Shown: positions 48,701 to 59,489, numbered from the stretch's first letter. The stretch is 64,000 nt of DNA from Eumeta japonica (GCA_005406025.1 BGZK01000868.1:186001-250000), one strand, 5' to 3'. Made by a program: numbers and translations. The notes: generated from the sequence alone by a model not told the origin.

Positions 48701-51078
48701 AATTTAAATCCAAAATTTCTTTATTTCAAAAGTTATAAAGTAATATTTGAAATACGTCATAATTTTTTTTAAATTTATACCTTACCGCGCCTTGGGAAGG
48801 CTGTTTTACCTCGAGAAGAACGATCAAGAAATATCAGGGTAGTACTTTTTACATTTCATCATGTGTACCCAAAACAAATTCAAAACCACCGAAGAACGAA
48901 ACAGCCCGGTAAGAAGTCGAGCCGCTTATGCCCATGGATATCTGTCTTCTAAATATTCGGAAATTGTGTGATACCCTTTTTTAATGAGCGATTGTTTAAT
49001 AACATTCTTAAATTTAAACAGGGACAAATCTTATATAACCACAGGGACCTTACTGAATATGCGCACACAGAGCTCTTTAAATGAATTTGACTGCATAGTC
49101 GGCTAACACATTTTTTTTCTGTTACTGAGTTTGAGTCGATCGCTATTTTTTTAAATATATATATTTTTTTACATAAGTATAATAAATTTTCGTATATGAA
49201 TTGGGATGCTAGAGTTAAGACTCCAATTTTTTTAAACTTACTTCCAAGAGATATACGAAGTCCGAGCTTGTAAATCGCTCAGTTATCAGCATCTCGCCCC
49301 ATATAAAACCAAACGGGTCCAGTTGATGTTTTTTTTAAACATATATTTAGATTACTGTTGTTTACTTCTTGATCCATTTAGACGACAACCATACGAGACC
49401 TAAAGTCGATACGTAGAATGATATTACTATAGAATCTAATATGTATAAATGAATGTTGATCTGTGTTGGACTCGAATATCACTCCACTGATTAAGCTCTT
49501 TATGGGTTACCTTCGGCGCATTATAAGAAAGGTTTAGAAACTAGTTTGGGGAATTTTCATTGGAAAATTTTATGCATAAAAACATTAATTCTGTAGAGTT
49601 ATCGACATTGCAAAGTTCCTTTGTTCAATAACAATTGTTAAACAAAATTTTTGTATTGTCGTTCGATATGCCAATCGAAAGCACTCGAAAGTTTAAAAAA
49701 GTAATAATTTTAATGCTCCTTTGAATTTCATTTTTTTTATTCACTAAATAGTCACTACAGAAACTTAACAGGTTTCATCTAGTTCTTAAACAAAGAATTA
49801 TGTCAATGTTTACACAATCAGGTTACGGATTTTCGCCGTGTTAACCGACCATATAGACGGCGGTCCTATATTTTCCTCAACCCAGAACGTGACAGACCAG
49901 GATATCAATGGTTCCGGCAATTTAAATCATCATTTAGACATAGAGCGGGATCACAAAACTCAACGTCAAATATCTATTGTCATTCTATGTCTTACGAGAG
50001 GATGACAATCGATCTTATCGGGGTGCCTAGCACGTTGTTTTCGAACCGCCTTAAATTTATAGTCTTTATTTATTTACATATTATTATTATATATATTTTA
50101 TATAATTTTAGGTTTTATATATTTAGGAGGTTATTAAATCTACCCAGTCCACTAGAAGTACCCGAGAAACGAGTGTAAAGAATTATACGGAAGAATATAA
50201 AACCATTTACGATCGTTCAAGTTCTATCTTTCGTTGCCCGATATCGGTGTTTTCCTTTTTCAACTGATGGATAGTCTTTCTCCTAAGGGCCGTCTATAGC
50301 CGTTCACGTGGCCGATTTTTACTGTGGTACATATATAATGTTTCTTATCTGTCTACCACTGTGAAAATGTTTTGAGTGCTAGTTTTTGATCTAGCAAGAC
50401 GTGTGTCGAGAGTTGAATGAAGAATGTATTGTAAAGACCTGAGAATGTATCCATGGTATGAATATATAAAATATTTATAAATATATAGGTTAATTGTGTT
50501 AATAACTTGTTAAATGTTTGCTTAGCAAAATACTATACGATATATACAGGTAGTACTGGTACTTGTATAAATAATAAACATTCTTGAGAATTTATATATT
50601 TTAGCTTGACCTTCGTACCAATTTGTATATAAATGTAACTAATTTAACCACGCTTAATAAATATGATGACTTAATTTATTTTAGATATAAAAGTATTATT
50701 TAAACTAAGAAAAATATCATTTTTTGATTGAATCCTTAAAAATGTTGACAATAATCGATAACGTAATTTGCTTGTTCTATAATTGTATAAGTTGCCAACG
50801 CAAATATAAATTATATACTAAATCACATAGCAATATATTGTGTAAATTCAATAGTGTTATCGCTGTCCAGTAACAATAAACGTACACTAATATCCTGTAT
50901 TAATTCTATAGTAAAATTAACACCCAGCATTATATCTACAGTGAAACAAGAGCGACCGATGATTCGCGGGGCGGGGCCCCACCCGGCGCTGCGGGAGCGC
51001 GGAAGGGCCATCCCGCCCGCCAGCGGAGTCCCCACGCCGCCGTCGCGCGGGCCCGTGCCTCTGCCCCCGCACGCGAGG
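36726..51078 (+). CDS. RIC3: RIC3 acetylcholine-receptor chaperone, first two coding exons (partial)
   Basis: RIC3 proteins are ER membrane chaperones that help nicotinic acetylcholine receptors fold and assemble. Exon 1 (36726-36876) encodes 50 residues: LGPRKTMLVLVIVVGCFAVL marks the conserved N-terminal LGPRK motif and the first membrane segment (residues ~11-30). It ends in phase 1 at GCAG|GTACGG. Exon 2 (50942-51078), after 'tatatctacag', completes Val51 and encodes QERPMIRG and HPALRERGRAIPPASGVPT, a signature of insect RIC3, then a proline-rich linker ending at GAGG|GTACGC. The joint is in frame. Intron 1 is 14.07 kb. The second membrane segment and coiled coil were not found up to 64000, so further exons lie beyond the right edge. 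Reading through the exon 2 donor would add 14 residues and stop. Identity from family memory; exon limits from sequence. Confidence 0.86.
36877..37800. other. RIC3 intron 1, 5' portion without other feature
   Basis: AT-rich intronic DNA directly after the exon 1 donor; no repeat or coding-like frame seen. Confidence 0.6.
37848..38183 (+). CDS. Unidentified 111-residue coding frame inside RIC3 intron 1
   Basis: Frame from ATG 37848 to TAG 38183. GC is clearly higher than in the surrounding intron, and codon use and residue composition look genuine: acidic N-terminal half with SVLELLSEVCSS, then DIAQFLKRDNNVRKTSK, ending SKHTVLNSWMQLSDR. It is cysteine-rich (9 Cys), with no signal peptide or membrane segment. 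An in-frame stop (tag at ~37833) precedes it, but two acceptor-like sites (ctctag, ttcag) lie just upstream, so it may be a terminal exon instead of a single-exon gene. It lies on the RIC3 strand ~1 kb after exon 1. No family was recognised. Alternatives: last exon of another gene, an alternative RIC3-locus transcript, or a recently arrived gene fragment. Confidence 0.5.
   Translation: MESCTGCCEVLFETEVSVLELLSEVCSSAIGPDGKLSLYAAAECRRSVNSTCGVDIAQFLKRDNNVRKTSKAFMEMLQSSNSSCLQEHFGVPVWSLSKHTVLNSWMQLSDR
38584..38629. repeat. Perfect 21 bp palindrome with 4-nt loop
   Basis: Arm 38584-38604 (caaaatgtctaagaaataca + c) and its exact reverse complement 38609-38629 with ATTG between. It lies 130 bp outside the THAP/SAP element. 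Confidence 0.92.
38850..39022 (+). pseudogene. SAP-like first exon of the transposon's plus-strand gene
   Basis: Starts at ATG 38850 and reads LSPQSNKLFEGTIDGASLIY, then CEQLKRWLKCHEPPQKGKKN and ELIER, ending at GAGAG|GTCAGG. The helix pattern 'EQLKRWLK...GKKNELIER' fits the SAP-like motif (L..WL...G...GKK.ELI.R) seen at the start of many uncharacterised insect, aphid and cnidarian transposon proteins, some with YqaJ-type nuclease domains further on. That downstream part is absent here. The exon is intact, but reading past the donor ends after ~40 low-complexity residues. It shares the element with the THAP-like exon. Confidence 0.6.
39354..39573 (-). pseudogene. THAP-like first exon of the transposon's minus-strand gene, with late stop
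   Basis: From ATG (first base 39573) on the minus strand: KRCCYGVCKSDTRLK, then YYFINFPKPCLEYRKK and TSCKLH. Cys (12/13, 16), the F..FPKP block and the C-x2-H near residues 51-54 fit a THAP zinc finger of the type found in transposon-derived proteins. A TGA stop occurs ten bases before a strong splice donor (CTACAG|GTATGT, cut after 39354). The ancestral exon was therefore probably open to that donor and has since gained a nonsense or frameshift change. Downstream exons are missing. THAP domains are DNA-binding, so this would have been the end-recognising protein. Confidence 0.6.
39800..41330. other. RIC3 intron 1, AT-rich stretch
   Basis: No gene, palindrome or repeat of note was seen. GC is very low throughout. 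Confidence 0.55.
41330..41450. repeat. Purine-rich degenerate repeat
   Basis: 'actgagaccgaaatttaaaa', 'gtgaaatcggaatcaaactc' and 'gttcgggatcccggttg' share texture with 33360-33560 and 15640-15960. Confidence 0.4.
42380..42690 (-). pseudogene. Mariner transposase C-terminal remnant
   Basis: Minus-strand fragments: NRKGVIFHYDNATP, FGWEVLMHRPYSSDLAPSDV, and after a frame change LPTKWQQVVVQNDIL. These match the mariner tail (N.KGVI..HDNARPH, GWE...HPPYSPDLAPSDYH, LP.RWQ.VV...G.Y). A stop follows the first block and at least one frameshift precedes the last. The aspartates of 'YDN' and 'PSD' remain. The N-terminal part is absent. The sequence 'actaaggaggttcaggataa' at 42272-42291, outside the C-terminus, may be the inverted terminal repeat, but the other end was not found. 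Confidence 0.8.
42700..43730. other. RIC3 intron 1, AT-rich stretch
   Basis: No coding-like frame or clear repeat seen. Confidence 0.5.
43740..43965. promoter_or_regulatory. GC-rich intronic island, candidate regulatory element
   Basis: A 225 bp island with sharp edges inside RIC3 intron 1, rich in CpG ('cacggccggcggcgcgcggt') and in GCGC..AAATAAACGG-type words. A 76-codon minus-strand frame across it has no motif. A candidate intronic enhancer or alternative promoter, on texture alone. Confidence 0.33.
44330..44720. repeat. Pyrimidine-rich degenerate repeat (complement of the purine-rich family)
   Basis: 'ttcggttccaattgcgaatc' and 'cagttctcgtcctaatccag' are the opposite-strand form of the 'gaatcgggacc' texture at 33360 and 15640. 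Confidence 0.4.
44748..45240 (+). repeat. RTE-like repeat copy
   Basis: Starts 'actagctgtcccgcccgctt cgctgggta', a classic opening of RTE-type 3' sequences in insects, and continues with 'cctagaaccatctacaaatc' and 'tttagtagtttttacgtgat', the usual downstream words of this repeat ('agtttttgcgtgat'). No protein survives. Confidence 0.65.
45899..45950. repeat. Perfect 24 bp palindrome with 4-nt loop
   Basis: Arms 45899-45922 and 45927-45950 are exact reverse complements (aaatatataaacatttatta + agtt) around ATGC. The longest perfect hairpin seen in the window. Confidence 0.93.
45960..47580. other. RIC3 intron 1, AT-rich with a possible MITE
   Basis: Mostly AT-rich. At 46951-47010 'ggggcttccgtcaattacgt gaggcg' resembles the ends of a common insect MITE, but no inverted partner was confirmed. 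Confidence 0.4.
47590..47720. promoter_or_regulatory. Small GC-balanced intronic island
   Basis: 130 bp of complex sequence ('cgcgccatctgcggccgaga', 'ccggcgctaaccgagttaat') in AT-rich intron. Candidate conserved element only. Confidence 0.22.
48240..48470 (-). repeat. GC-rich block with tRNA A-box-like start; possible SINE
   Basis: On the minus strand it begins 'ggtggtagctcagtgtcgg', which fits the polymerase III A box (TRGCNNAGYNGG). A weak B-box-like 'gttcgtacctcc' follows ~70 bp on. The block is ~200 bp and GC-rich with sharp borders. An open frame of 69 codons spans it but has no motif. No tRNA cloverleaf can be drawn, so a SINE or other repeat is more likely than a tRNA gene. Confidence 0.33.
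48660..49830. other. RIC3 intron 1, no recognised feature
   Basis: AT-rich, some repeat-like words, nothing assignable. Confidence 0.45.
49845..50030 (+). pseudogene. Possible transposase remnant (CENP-B/Tc5-like)
   Basis: One plus-strand frame reads RRSYIFLNPERDRPGYQWFR QFKSSFRHR. Its 'PGY.WF..F..RH' pattern resembles the HTH_Tnp_Tc5/CENP-B region of pogo-like transposases (G..W...F..RH). Only ~60 residues resemble anything, so this is tentative. Confidence 0.3.
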
Positions 51079-51249
51079 GTACGCTCCCCCCTCTACGTGT
51101 ATTACGAGGTGGAAGTGCAGGTCTGTTCCGACAGCCGGTGAGGTGGCGCTGGTGTTGCAGCTGACGCTACTAATCCGATGGCGCGGTAGGTACGCTCGCG
51201 TCGATGCCAAGGGAAACGGCAGGCGCTCGCGATAAAGGGCGTCGCGCGC

Positions 51250-52030
51250 CCTGACGTCGTTTTAGGATTCCGATTAGAAAAAAGAGGCTTATCGTAACCG
51301 GACGTCGATAATAATTAATGCGTTTTCCGGTTATAGTTTGATAAAGACTGCCGTTTCTTTTCGGTGATCGCGCTCCGATAGATAAAAGGCTGTTCTCGGA
51401 AATTGATAGTTGCTGTTTTTTCTAGTGAGAAAAATGCACAATGTAAAAATTAAATAATTACGGTATGGGACTACCGTGAGATATACAAATGAAAAATAGA
51501 AATAGGTCATGAGCATTTCTAATTTTCAATCATTATATTATCTTCGGTCGTGTGTGTGTATAACTGTGTTGCGAGACGCATGCCAATTAGCGCCACTTGT
51601 CGAAAAATATTGTGGTCTAAGTGACCGAAATTACGAGTACAAAATGTCTTATTAACACATGTGAAGGATGCTCCGCCCGACAGCCAGGTCGTTTCTCAAA
51701 TCAAGGCTATTTAAAAAAAAACACACCTCTAAAATAAATATGTCGCTTCGTTTGTAAAGCTAGTAGGTATAATATGATCAGTATAATAATGTATATATAT
51801 ATACACAAATAATACTGAAAAATGGCCACTAAATATAATAAAAAAATTAATATCCACATATGTACCTATTGAAAAATCATCTTTTTTTTTGTTTGTACAA
51901 ATTATAACACCTACAAATCGGTGTCGTTAATAATTATATTCCTAAAGGTTTGCCTTGCACCGAATTTATTTTATTAATTTATGAATATGAAATTTATTAC
52001 TGAAATGGTAATTTTATGTTGTTAATTGGA
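51250..52030. other. RIC3 intron 2, AT-rich stretch
   Basis: After a GC-rich 170 bp tail behind exon 2, the sequence returns to AT-rich DNA with no features. Confidence 0.45.
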
Positions 52031-52054
52031 ACGTTTATATCTTTTTTCTTTTCG

Positions 52055-52355
52055 GATGGGAATTCACAAAACGGGCCGCACGTTCCCAAAACGGGATTGT
52101 TGCTGGGAATAACATCCGCCGGTAATGGCTCGCTAATTAGTACAAACCGGCGAAATGGGCATTTGTTTTAGTTTAAACGAACCGGCCGCGATAAAAAACG
52201 GATGTTTTAAACCAACGTTATCCGATCAAGTGGAGATTGTCTTTGGGAACGAACAGCACTTCGGCTTTAATGGCCTATTTATTCAAACAGATGAGAAGCA
52301 CTTTGCGAACTATCTGAATGTTATTTCCGACTTCGATTTTAAGCTAATGAGTTAA
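52055..52355. promoter_or_regulatory. GC-balanced island, candidate regulatory element
   Basis: 300 bp of complex sequence with 'ggctcgctaattagtacaaa' (homeodomain TAATTA), 'gaaccggccgcgataaaaaa' and 'cattatttccg'. The 66-codon frame from 52155 has no family match and poor codon character. Confidence 0.32.
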
Positions 52356-52999
52356 TACAATGCTTATCTATGGTTTCGTTTAGTTGTTTTTTATTCTAGT
52401 TGACAGTTCTAACTTTTATTTTCCATCACCTCTGTCTACGGTGCCATGAATTTTATGAACGTTAATTTTGTGTAGATTGTTCAAAATGATCGTGCAAAAC
52501 GTCAGAGTCGAAAAGTTTTTTGGTTTATATTAAATATTTTGTATAGTTGTTATAAATTATTAGTTTTAATACATTATATTAGATGTTTGATATATAAATT
52601 AAGAGTTTCCCTTTTCTATTGCTTTTGTATAGATAGTTTTGAACATTATATTTTTGGCATCTTTAAAACGATTTCAAAATAAATTACCAACAATCAACAA
52701 TCCACTGTGTGACCGTCGAGAGTTAAAATTAAAAAAATTAACTATCGCCGATCAACATATGAAAATATGGAAAGGCACATATTCAAGTTAACGATGCCGT
52801 TTTTAATTATGAAACCCATATTATCATATAGACATGTTGGAGCCAAAAATGGAATATTTTATATAAAACAGGTGCTACAATTCTATTCTTTCAGCAGCAA
52901 CATTTTATTCGAGATTTAATAACAACCGTGCTAAATCGTGAAATACAATGTCGAATTGAGACAAAAAATGCGACAACGGTCTTCACTATCTAATGTCAC

Positions 53000-53620
53000 G
53001 TGAAAGCCAGAAATGAACACATCCTTACTCGACAAGGGCGGTTGGCGCTCGCCAACGCACGGCACATCACTACCATCGCTAACGTTAACAAGTGCAAATT
53101 AGCTTTAATGTTAATCATTTTTATTGTATAATAATATAATCCAACTAAAACAGAGTCCGTTCATATCATTCATGGCGCTAAACAGCCAGGGGACCGGTAC
53201 CAATGAAACCACTGACCCGTTACATTGATAAGAAGTTAACACGAATTAATTGGCACGGAAGTTGCGTTCGTACAAATCGGGCGTACAGGGTGCACATTTA
53301 TTTTTCCCGGTTAGCTACTCTAACAGCCTTCGTAACATGCCTACGCATCTTGACGATCCGAAAATATATTACCAGTTGGCCCTCGTTTCCCCGAAAAAAC
53401 ATGCTACAATAACATCTTTACGTATTGCCGATACCGATTCAGCTGTAAGAATATAGTTTCAACGTTCATACAAAGCAACAATCCTGAAGACACAAACAAT
53501 CTCCGAGAACAGTCACTATTCTATGAACTAACGCCTCTGAAACGGCGGCTTCAATAACGCCATGTGTGGTGTGGACGCGCCGCGTGACCGGTGAGTGTTA
53601 TCAAAACCGGCATAATAGGA
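53000..53620. promoter_or_regulatory. GC-balanced block, candidate regulatory element
   Basis: Complex sequence with 'gctcgccaacgcacggcaca', 'tcgctaacgttaacaa' and 'gcgcgaccggtga'-like words. Two overlapping ~69-codon frames lack motifs. No exon signals. Confidence 0.25.
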
Positions 53621-54289
53621 CTCATAGTGAAGAAAAAATATATATGTAGAGGACGACGCTACGTGTTTATAAAATAAAATTGTTATTATATTCATTACCC
53701 GTTGGCGACTGTGAATATAACTTGGTCACTAGTAACGGGACTAGCGACTGGAATAGTTATATTTATTATCATGCATTATACAAATATAGTGTATAATTTA
53801 AACGTATTATTAACACAATAGTGTTATTAATACGTTTAAAGGTTAAATTATATCGTTTATACATTCGAATATTTTGTAGTACACGGAATATTCCAGGTAT
53901 TATTGAATTGAATGTTATACGATGTGAAAATAATTCAGTATGGGTTTTATTAAGTTCGTGTTACTTTTTTTTTTTTGCGTTTTTTTATTGCTTGTAGAAC
54001 TGCTGCTCTTAACATTCATTTTAAATTATGGTAGAGCATAGAATTTGTTACGTAGTTATATGTTATACTTTATATATATTTGTAGATATTTATCTACTTT
54101 ATATTTTTCCCAAAATATTTTCTATTATTCCGAATAATAAACGACTCTCCTACACGTTACGTGCAGCATGTATTTGATTGTTTGGAAAAAAAATGCTTAT
54201 AGTATTTATCTTTAAAATTGTAATACCAATTATCAAAATTATGTTAATAGGTTATGTTTATTTTTCAGTGTCGGGTTAATTATTAAATT

Positions 54290-54580
54290 ACTAAAGTAGC
54301 CGATGACGATAGCGTCATCGGCCATGGGGCCGGCATTAAATAGTAATAATACAGGACCGCTATTCGACTATGCACAGTTAACATTAACTGTCTATCGACG
54401 CCATACTCCAACTCTCACGTCTCTAAATGTTGTTTATTTATTGTTTGCGTTAAATATGTTTTAACGACGGTTTACGCGAAAAGATGAAAACGCTAATTGC
54501 CAAATTAAACGTAAAATCTGACAGATAACGTATGGACGGTCTGTCAAATCTTACGGTTAATTTTACTTAAACTCTTTCTT
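54290..54580. promoter_or_regulatory. Candidate regulatory element with two palindromes
   Basis: Contains the hairpin gccgatgacg-atag-cgtcatcggc (54299-54322), the palindrome CAGTTAACATTAACTG (54376-54391; HNF1-like), and a Fox-like 'tgtttatttattgtttgcg' (54430-54448). Balanced base composition in AT-rich flanks. Confidence 0.33.
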
Positions 54581-55439
54581 CGTTTTGATGCAACCTCCTG
54601 TAAATCTTGAATTGTTTTCCAATAACTGGCCGGTTGGTTAGTTAATACTTGAGAATATTTTACTTTGCAGCTTTGTCAAATTCTATTCTCGTAAAGCAAT
54701 TCACATCGAAAAGTTATTTGTCTAATTGATGTTATCTGCTTTCGACTAATATTTTTTAAAAGTGAAATTAAGAAAATATAATAATAATAATCGAAATCAA
54801 GTAAAGTTAATCTGATGTCTCATCGAAGGCCTAAGAAAGGTTTTATTGCTTCCTCAAAAAATGAGGAATTTGAAAGATTTTTTTTTTAATTAAATCACAT
54901 AATAATAGTAGCTGAATCTATTTCTACAGCTGTTTTCAAACAGAATTTTTTTCGAGTTGTGTACATTGTCTATTCTTTAAAATATAGTTCTAAGTCACCT
55001 ACACTCATACTTACATGTAGAAAATAGTCATATTCTTGTATTTGACAATATCGTAAGAGAAAAACTTACAAAAATCGTTTTTACGTACTAACTTTGAAAT
55101 TTCATGATCTATAGATTTTTGAAATACAATTACGATTTATTTTTAAAAGACTGCATCGAATCACGCAAGCGCCATTCAATCCTATCGATTTAATCAAAAG
55201 ATATCGTTAATGAAGGATTTTCAAAAAAAGTATGTTGTTTTAATAACTTTTAAGATTTTTTGGCCTATCAGTTTCTAATATTTAATCTTCTTTTCTAAAA
55301 ATATTTAGAATTTCGTATACACCGTTCATTTCGCTTGTACGGTACCTCTTAAAAAGAATTGAAAACCAATGTTACTTTTTAAATTTTTTGTATCTGACGG
55401 ATACCTCGCACTTTTGAAATACAATTAAGATTACAATTT

Positions 55440-55620
55440 AAACGTAGTTGAGCTTAAAAATGCCCAAGTGACTATTTCCGGTCTCGAAAAACTCGGGAAC
55501 GAACTCGGGAAGCGGGAGGTTTCCCGGCTGGTCTCTGGAACCAGCCGATGCTAACATTTGTTTTCTACCGAGACCAAAACGTTTCTCGAGTGAATGTGAT
55601 AATAAGAGTGACAAACTGAG
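55440..55620. other. Short GC-richer block of unknown nature
   Basis: 'gaacgaactcgggaagcggg' and 'ctggtctctggaaccagccg' (a near-palindrome) stand out in AT-rich DNA. An 83-codon minus frame crosses it without motif. Confidence 0.3.
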
Positions 55621-56399
55621 CGGAAATTGCTTCATACGATTAGATGCGATAAAAACGTAAAATGTTATTAGGGTGATAGGATATGACAAACGTACCTAAA
55701 ACGGTATCTCATATCATATATATTAATGCGCTAAGGTTAAAGATGTTTGCCTCCCTTTTTAGAAAAAAACTTCACAATTAGTCCTCATAAATTTTATATC
55801 ATTTCATAGATAATTGTTCGCTCTACCGGCATCAACAACTAAAAAAAATATTATTGCTTTTATTTTTGTAAATTAATTAATTATTAACATTATATATGTG
55901 CCGCCATCTGATGAATTTAATTTTGAAACAACGTCTACATGATTAACGGTCGGTAAATTTTTTGTTCAAATATTTCTTCGATCTGTCATCTGAGCTCCAT
56001 ATTTATTACAACAAAAAGAAGAATGCTATAAACAGTGTGCAAAATTAGAAACAAATTGAATACCTGCAATAAATTTTGATTCATTAAATTGAATTGAATG
56101 ATTTATTTACATAATAATTACAAAAACGATAAAATAAAATGCCTCGGCGACGAAGATTGGAAATTCAAGTAGAAAGACATCGAAGAAGTCAAATTGTATT
56201 AGATGACTACATGTATACATATATATCATATATATAATATTTAAAATATTGTTTATGAAAAAGCTTTGTAATAAAAAGGAAATAAAATTAATATTTACAG
56301 CAATTTTATAAACTGATAATCATTATACATAATTTGTGCGAATCCTTCGCATAGGATACGTCTAGTATGTTATATATTTGTATCTAACTGTAAATATTA

Positions 56400-56660
56400 A
56401 GAATCGTGTGGAGCAATGGGTGCAAGTTCGCCGTATTAGTTTCGCATAGGCAGTGACACTCGACTATTTCTGTGTCTAGGCCGCCACGCCGCCGTGCCTG
56501 CGACTGCGCGAGCGCACGTCCAATGCCAATATGCGCGTATCGCGCGTCCGACTGTTAAAATATCGTAAAACACGTTTTTTATTGTGGCTTTGTTTATGAT
56601 TTCACACGAGAAACGAACGCGCTTAGCCACTTCGGCACTGAATTTGGATTCGGTGAACTG
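56400..56660. promoter_or_regulatory. GC-rich island, candidate regulatory element
   Basis: CpG-rich ('gcgactgcgcgagcgcacgt', 'atatgcgcgtatcgcgcgtc') and sharply bounded. No coding signal. Confidence 0.28.
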
Positions 56661-57119
56661 TCAACGTTCAGTATTCATCTCGTGTGTATACGTAATGAAA
56701 CAGAGAAAAAAAATTGGTCATTGTATGGTATTAGAGAGAAAATTATTCTAGGAGTATTAGAAACGTTGACAGAATTTACATGGTTTTTAGAATTACACTT
56801 TTCCTGGGCATCAGTTTAAGAACCATTGAACGGTGACGGCATGTGACTTTAACCATTCAACGCGTGATCGCTTGTAGACAGATTTAGGCTATACGCTTTT
56901 TTTGAATTCCATGTACCAATCATGATTTTTCTAATTCGCTGCCACGGCTGGTGACGCCCAGCGAAACGGGCGTGTAACTGCTAGCGCTGTGTATCCTAAA
57001 TAAATCTTACGTCATAAGATAACAAGACGCGATGTGGATCACGTACGATATTACGAACGGTTTAGGCTTATCATCGAGCCGTGAGCGAATTGTCGCAACA
57101 AGGAAGCAATTTAATTCCA

Positions 57120-57560
57120 CGCTCCTAACGGCCCACACGGGACGAACTAAAAAGGGTTGTACGGCGACGACGTGACGCGTACTTTAGAAAAAAAAAAAAA
57201 CAACAAAAATCGCCATTTCGGCGCTGCCCCGGCGCATTGCGGCCGCGTCCGCTCCGGATCGGAGTTCGCGCGCGGGCTCGTTACGTACGCGCGAGCGCTG
57301 CTGTGTCATGCAAATCTCGGCCGGCGCGCGCCCGCGACGTCAGTCTCCGAATATTATCTGTTTGGTTTCGTTATTGCCTCGTTTTTCCGAATAACGTACA
57401 CACGGCTCTTTGTCGTTTCTTTATTTTTCGCTTCTCGTCCTCTTTCAAAGCGGTCGTGCAAATCGGCCCGCTGTCACGTTCCGAAGGTTTTCTATAGCGG
57501 ATCTACATAAATAAGTGATAGGCGTAAGTACGGCGACTACGCCTTGAGGGGCCGACCGCC
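57120..57560 (+). promoter_or_regulatory. CpG-rich island, possible promoter
   Basis: The strongest CpG cluster after the RIC3 promoter (57140-57350), with an octamer ATGCAAAT, a CRE-like GACGTCA and an arthropod initiator-like TCAGT at ~57339. The overlapping 86- to 117-codon frames look like products of composition. It could be an alternative promoter or the start of a non-coding transcript. Confidence 0.35.
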
Positions 57561-57599
57561 GCGGTGACTGACGGTCTCTTGGCTATGTGGTTCTATTAT

Positions 57600-59030
57600 G
57601 ATATTTTTTCAAGTAAAACTTCTTGAGAGTATTTTAATTATTTTTTTTATCGGAAGCGACGTTCATCACAAATCTACATTCCGTTTAAGAGATTTTTGTA
57701 TTTGTTGTTTAAACAATTTAAGTATCTAATTTGTCGCCAAATCGGAAATAATCCGAGTTCAAACTGGCCATTATTCGAAAACAGCAATCTGGTACTCTCG
57801 ACATGTTTATAAATAATTATTTATTTTTAATAATAAATAACTATGCTCGTAAATTTTCCATACAGAATGAATTCCTTAATTTTTTATACACATCTATCTT
57901 TCAATCACTTTAATTAATGAATATAAAATGGTGAACGTAGAATGAACATAATTTTGTGTAAGGAGCTACCTCTCCCTCAATCATGATCACTATGCCATGG
58001 TAGGTAGATTATCAATCTCTGAAATGAGTTATTGATTTTTGTCCTCTCGTAATATGTGCCATAACGCCAAAGCAAAGTGTTTTACTTCTATATTGTTCAA
58101 GGTCGAAATAACAGTCGAAATAAATCATTTTATGGTAGCTTCTCCTATGTTTTTTATCGTTACTTAAATTTGAATTATTACGAAAAATAAATATTTTTTT
58201 CTAAGTTAGTAGTAGTAGGCATAGTTTATTGACGGTTCGGTCGGCCGGCTGTATCGAGCTACTGAGCGCGATGAATGTATGAATGTAACCAAGTGCCATA
58301 ATATGTAGGCGTCGAACCATAAAATAATTAATTTCGACTGTTAGACATGCCATGAAATTTTCTTGAGGATAAAATCTGTTGTAAATCTTTTGAACTTGTG
58401 TAATGTGATAAAAAAGGCATTGTTTGCTATACGACTCGCCTTTCGTTGGGTTACTTACTACATGGGAATCAAACAATATTTACAAATACGCTTCAATTTC
58501 TTATTGTATCATTTGAAAATGCTCACCTGTAGGGTTATGGACGTCTAGCGTTCAATGGAAAGTGATTGTGCTTGTGACTTGTGCCAATAAGATGTGGACG
58601 TCTGAGGTATCGTGGGCTTATCTTGTCGTAACTCGAGATGACCTTCTCATTTTCGTGCGTTTGGCGACCCTAGAATTGCACGAGCGAATTGGCAAAATAA
58701 GAAATAATCTTATTTATTTCCAATTCCTTGTCTTCATATTTTTTCAGTGTAAGTTTTATGTGGATCATAATCGACTACAAATGTTTAGACTTGGACCAGA
58801 AAAATTGACTGTTGACTAGTAGTCATTTAGAAATAATAAATCTGTCCTTTTGTTATCCCATCCGGTTTTTGATTATCGTTACTTGAATTTTACTTGAATC
58901 TTAACTCATTTGTGGTAAAAATTCCAAAGCATCCAATAATTTCTTTTAAAATTACAATTATTCCTGTTTAAATCCATTGTAATGCGTATGTTGACCTTTT
59001 GAAGATTTATATCTGATGCTGCGGTCACAA
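57600..59030. other. AT-rich stretch without recognised feature
   Basis: No coding-like frame; short frames of 60-91 codons lack motifs. Confidence 0.45.
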
Positions 59031-59489
59031 CAGCTGATGCACTATTTTTGACACTGTCCTTGACGGTTAATAATGATCATTTCAAATCGTATGAGGTCAA
59101 TGCTGTCTAGATTTTCGAAATGACAACCTACGGCCAATGCCTATGCAAAAAATGCACACCTGACGATGCAAGCAAGACGGAGGAGTTTTGGGGTCTCAGC
59201 ACATAATATAGGTATGAGGTTTGATCCACAGTAATGTTACCAGCAATCTTACCGTGGCACGATCAATGGAAATCAATCAAACTATCAAAATTCTATGCGA
59301 GCTTCAACGTCTTAAAATTTTTAACTCTATAATTATTCTAATTTTTTCCAAAAAATTGTCACCTTGCTACAGCTGAAAACAGAATAAACACACCTTGAGC
59401 CAAACTTTTCAAAATTGAGTATTCTAAGCGTTCACACAAAACTTCGTATGAATTGTTCTCTAAATTTTGATTTTTATAATACTAGCGAT

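Noticed and set aside
50854..51141. 95-codon plus frame taken as one intact gene
   Set aside because: Only 50942-51078 matches RIC3 and it is bounded by an acceptor and a donor; the flanking codons are intron.
57157..57510. 117-codon and 86-codon plus-strand frames
   Set aside because: Arg/Ala-rich products of a CpG island without family resemblance.
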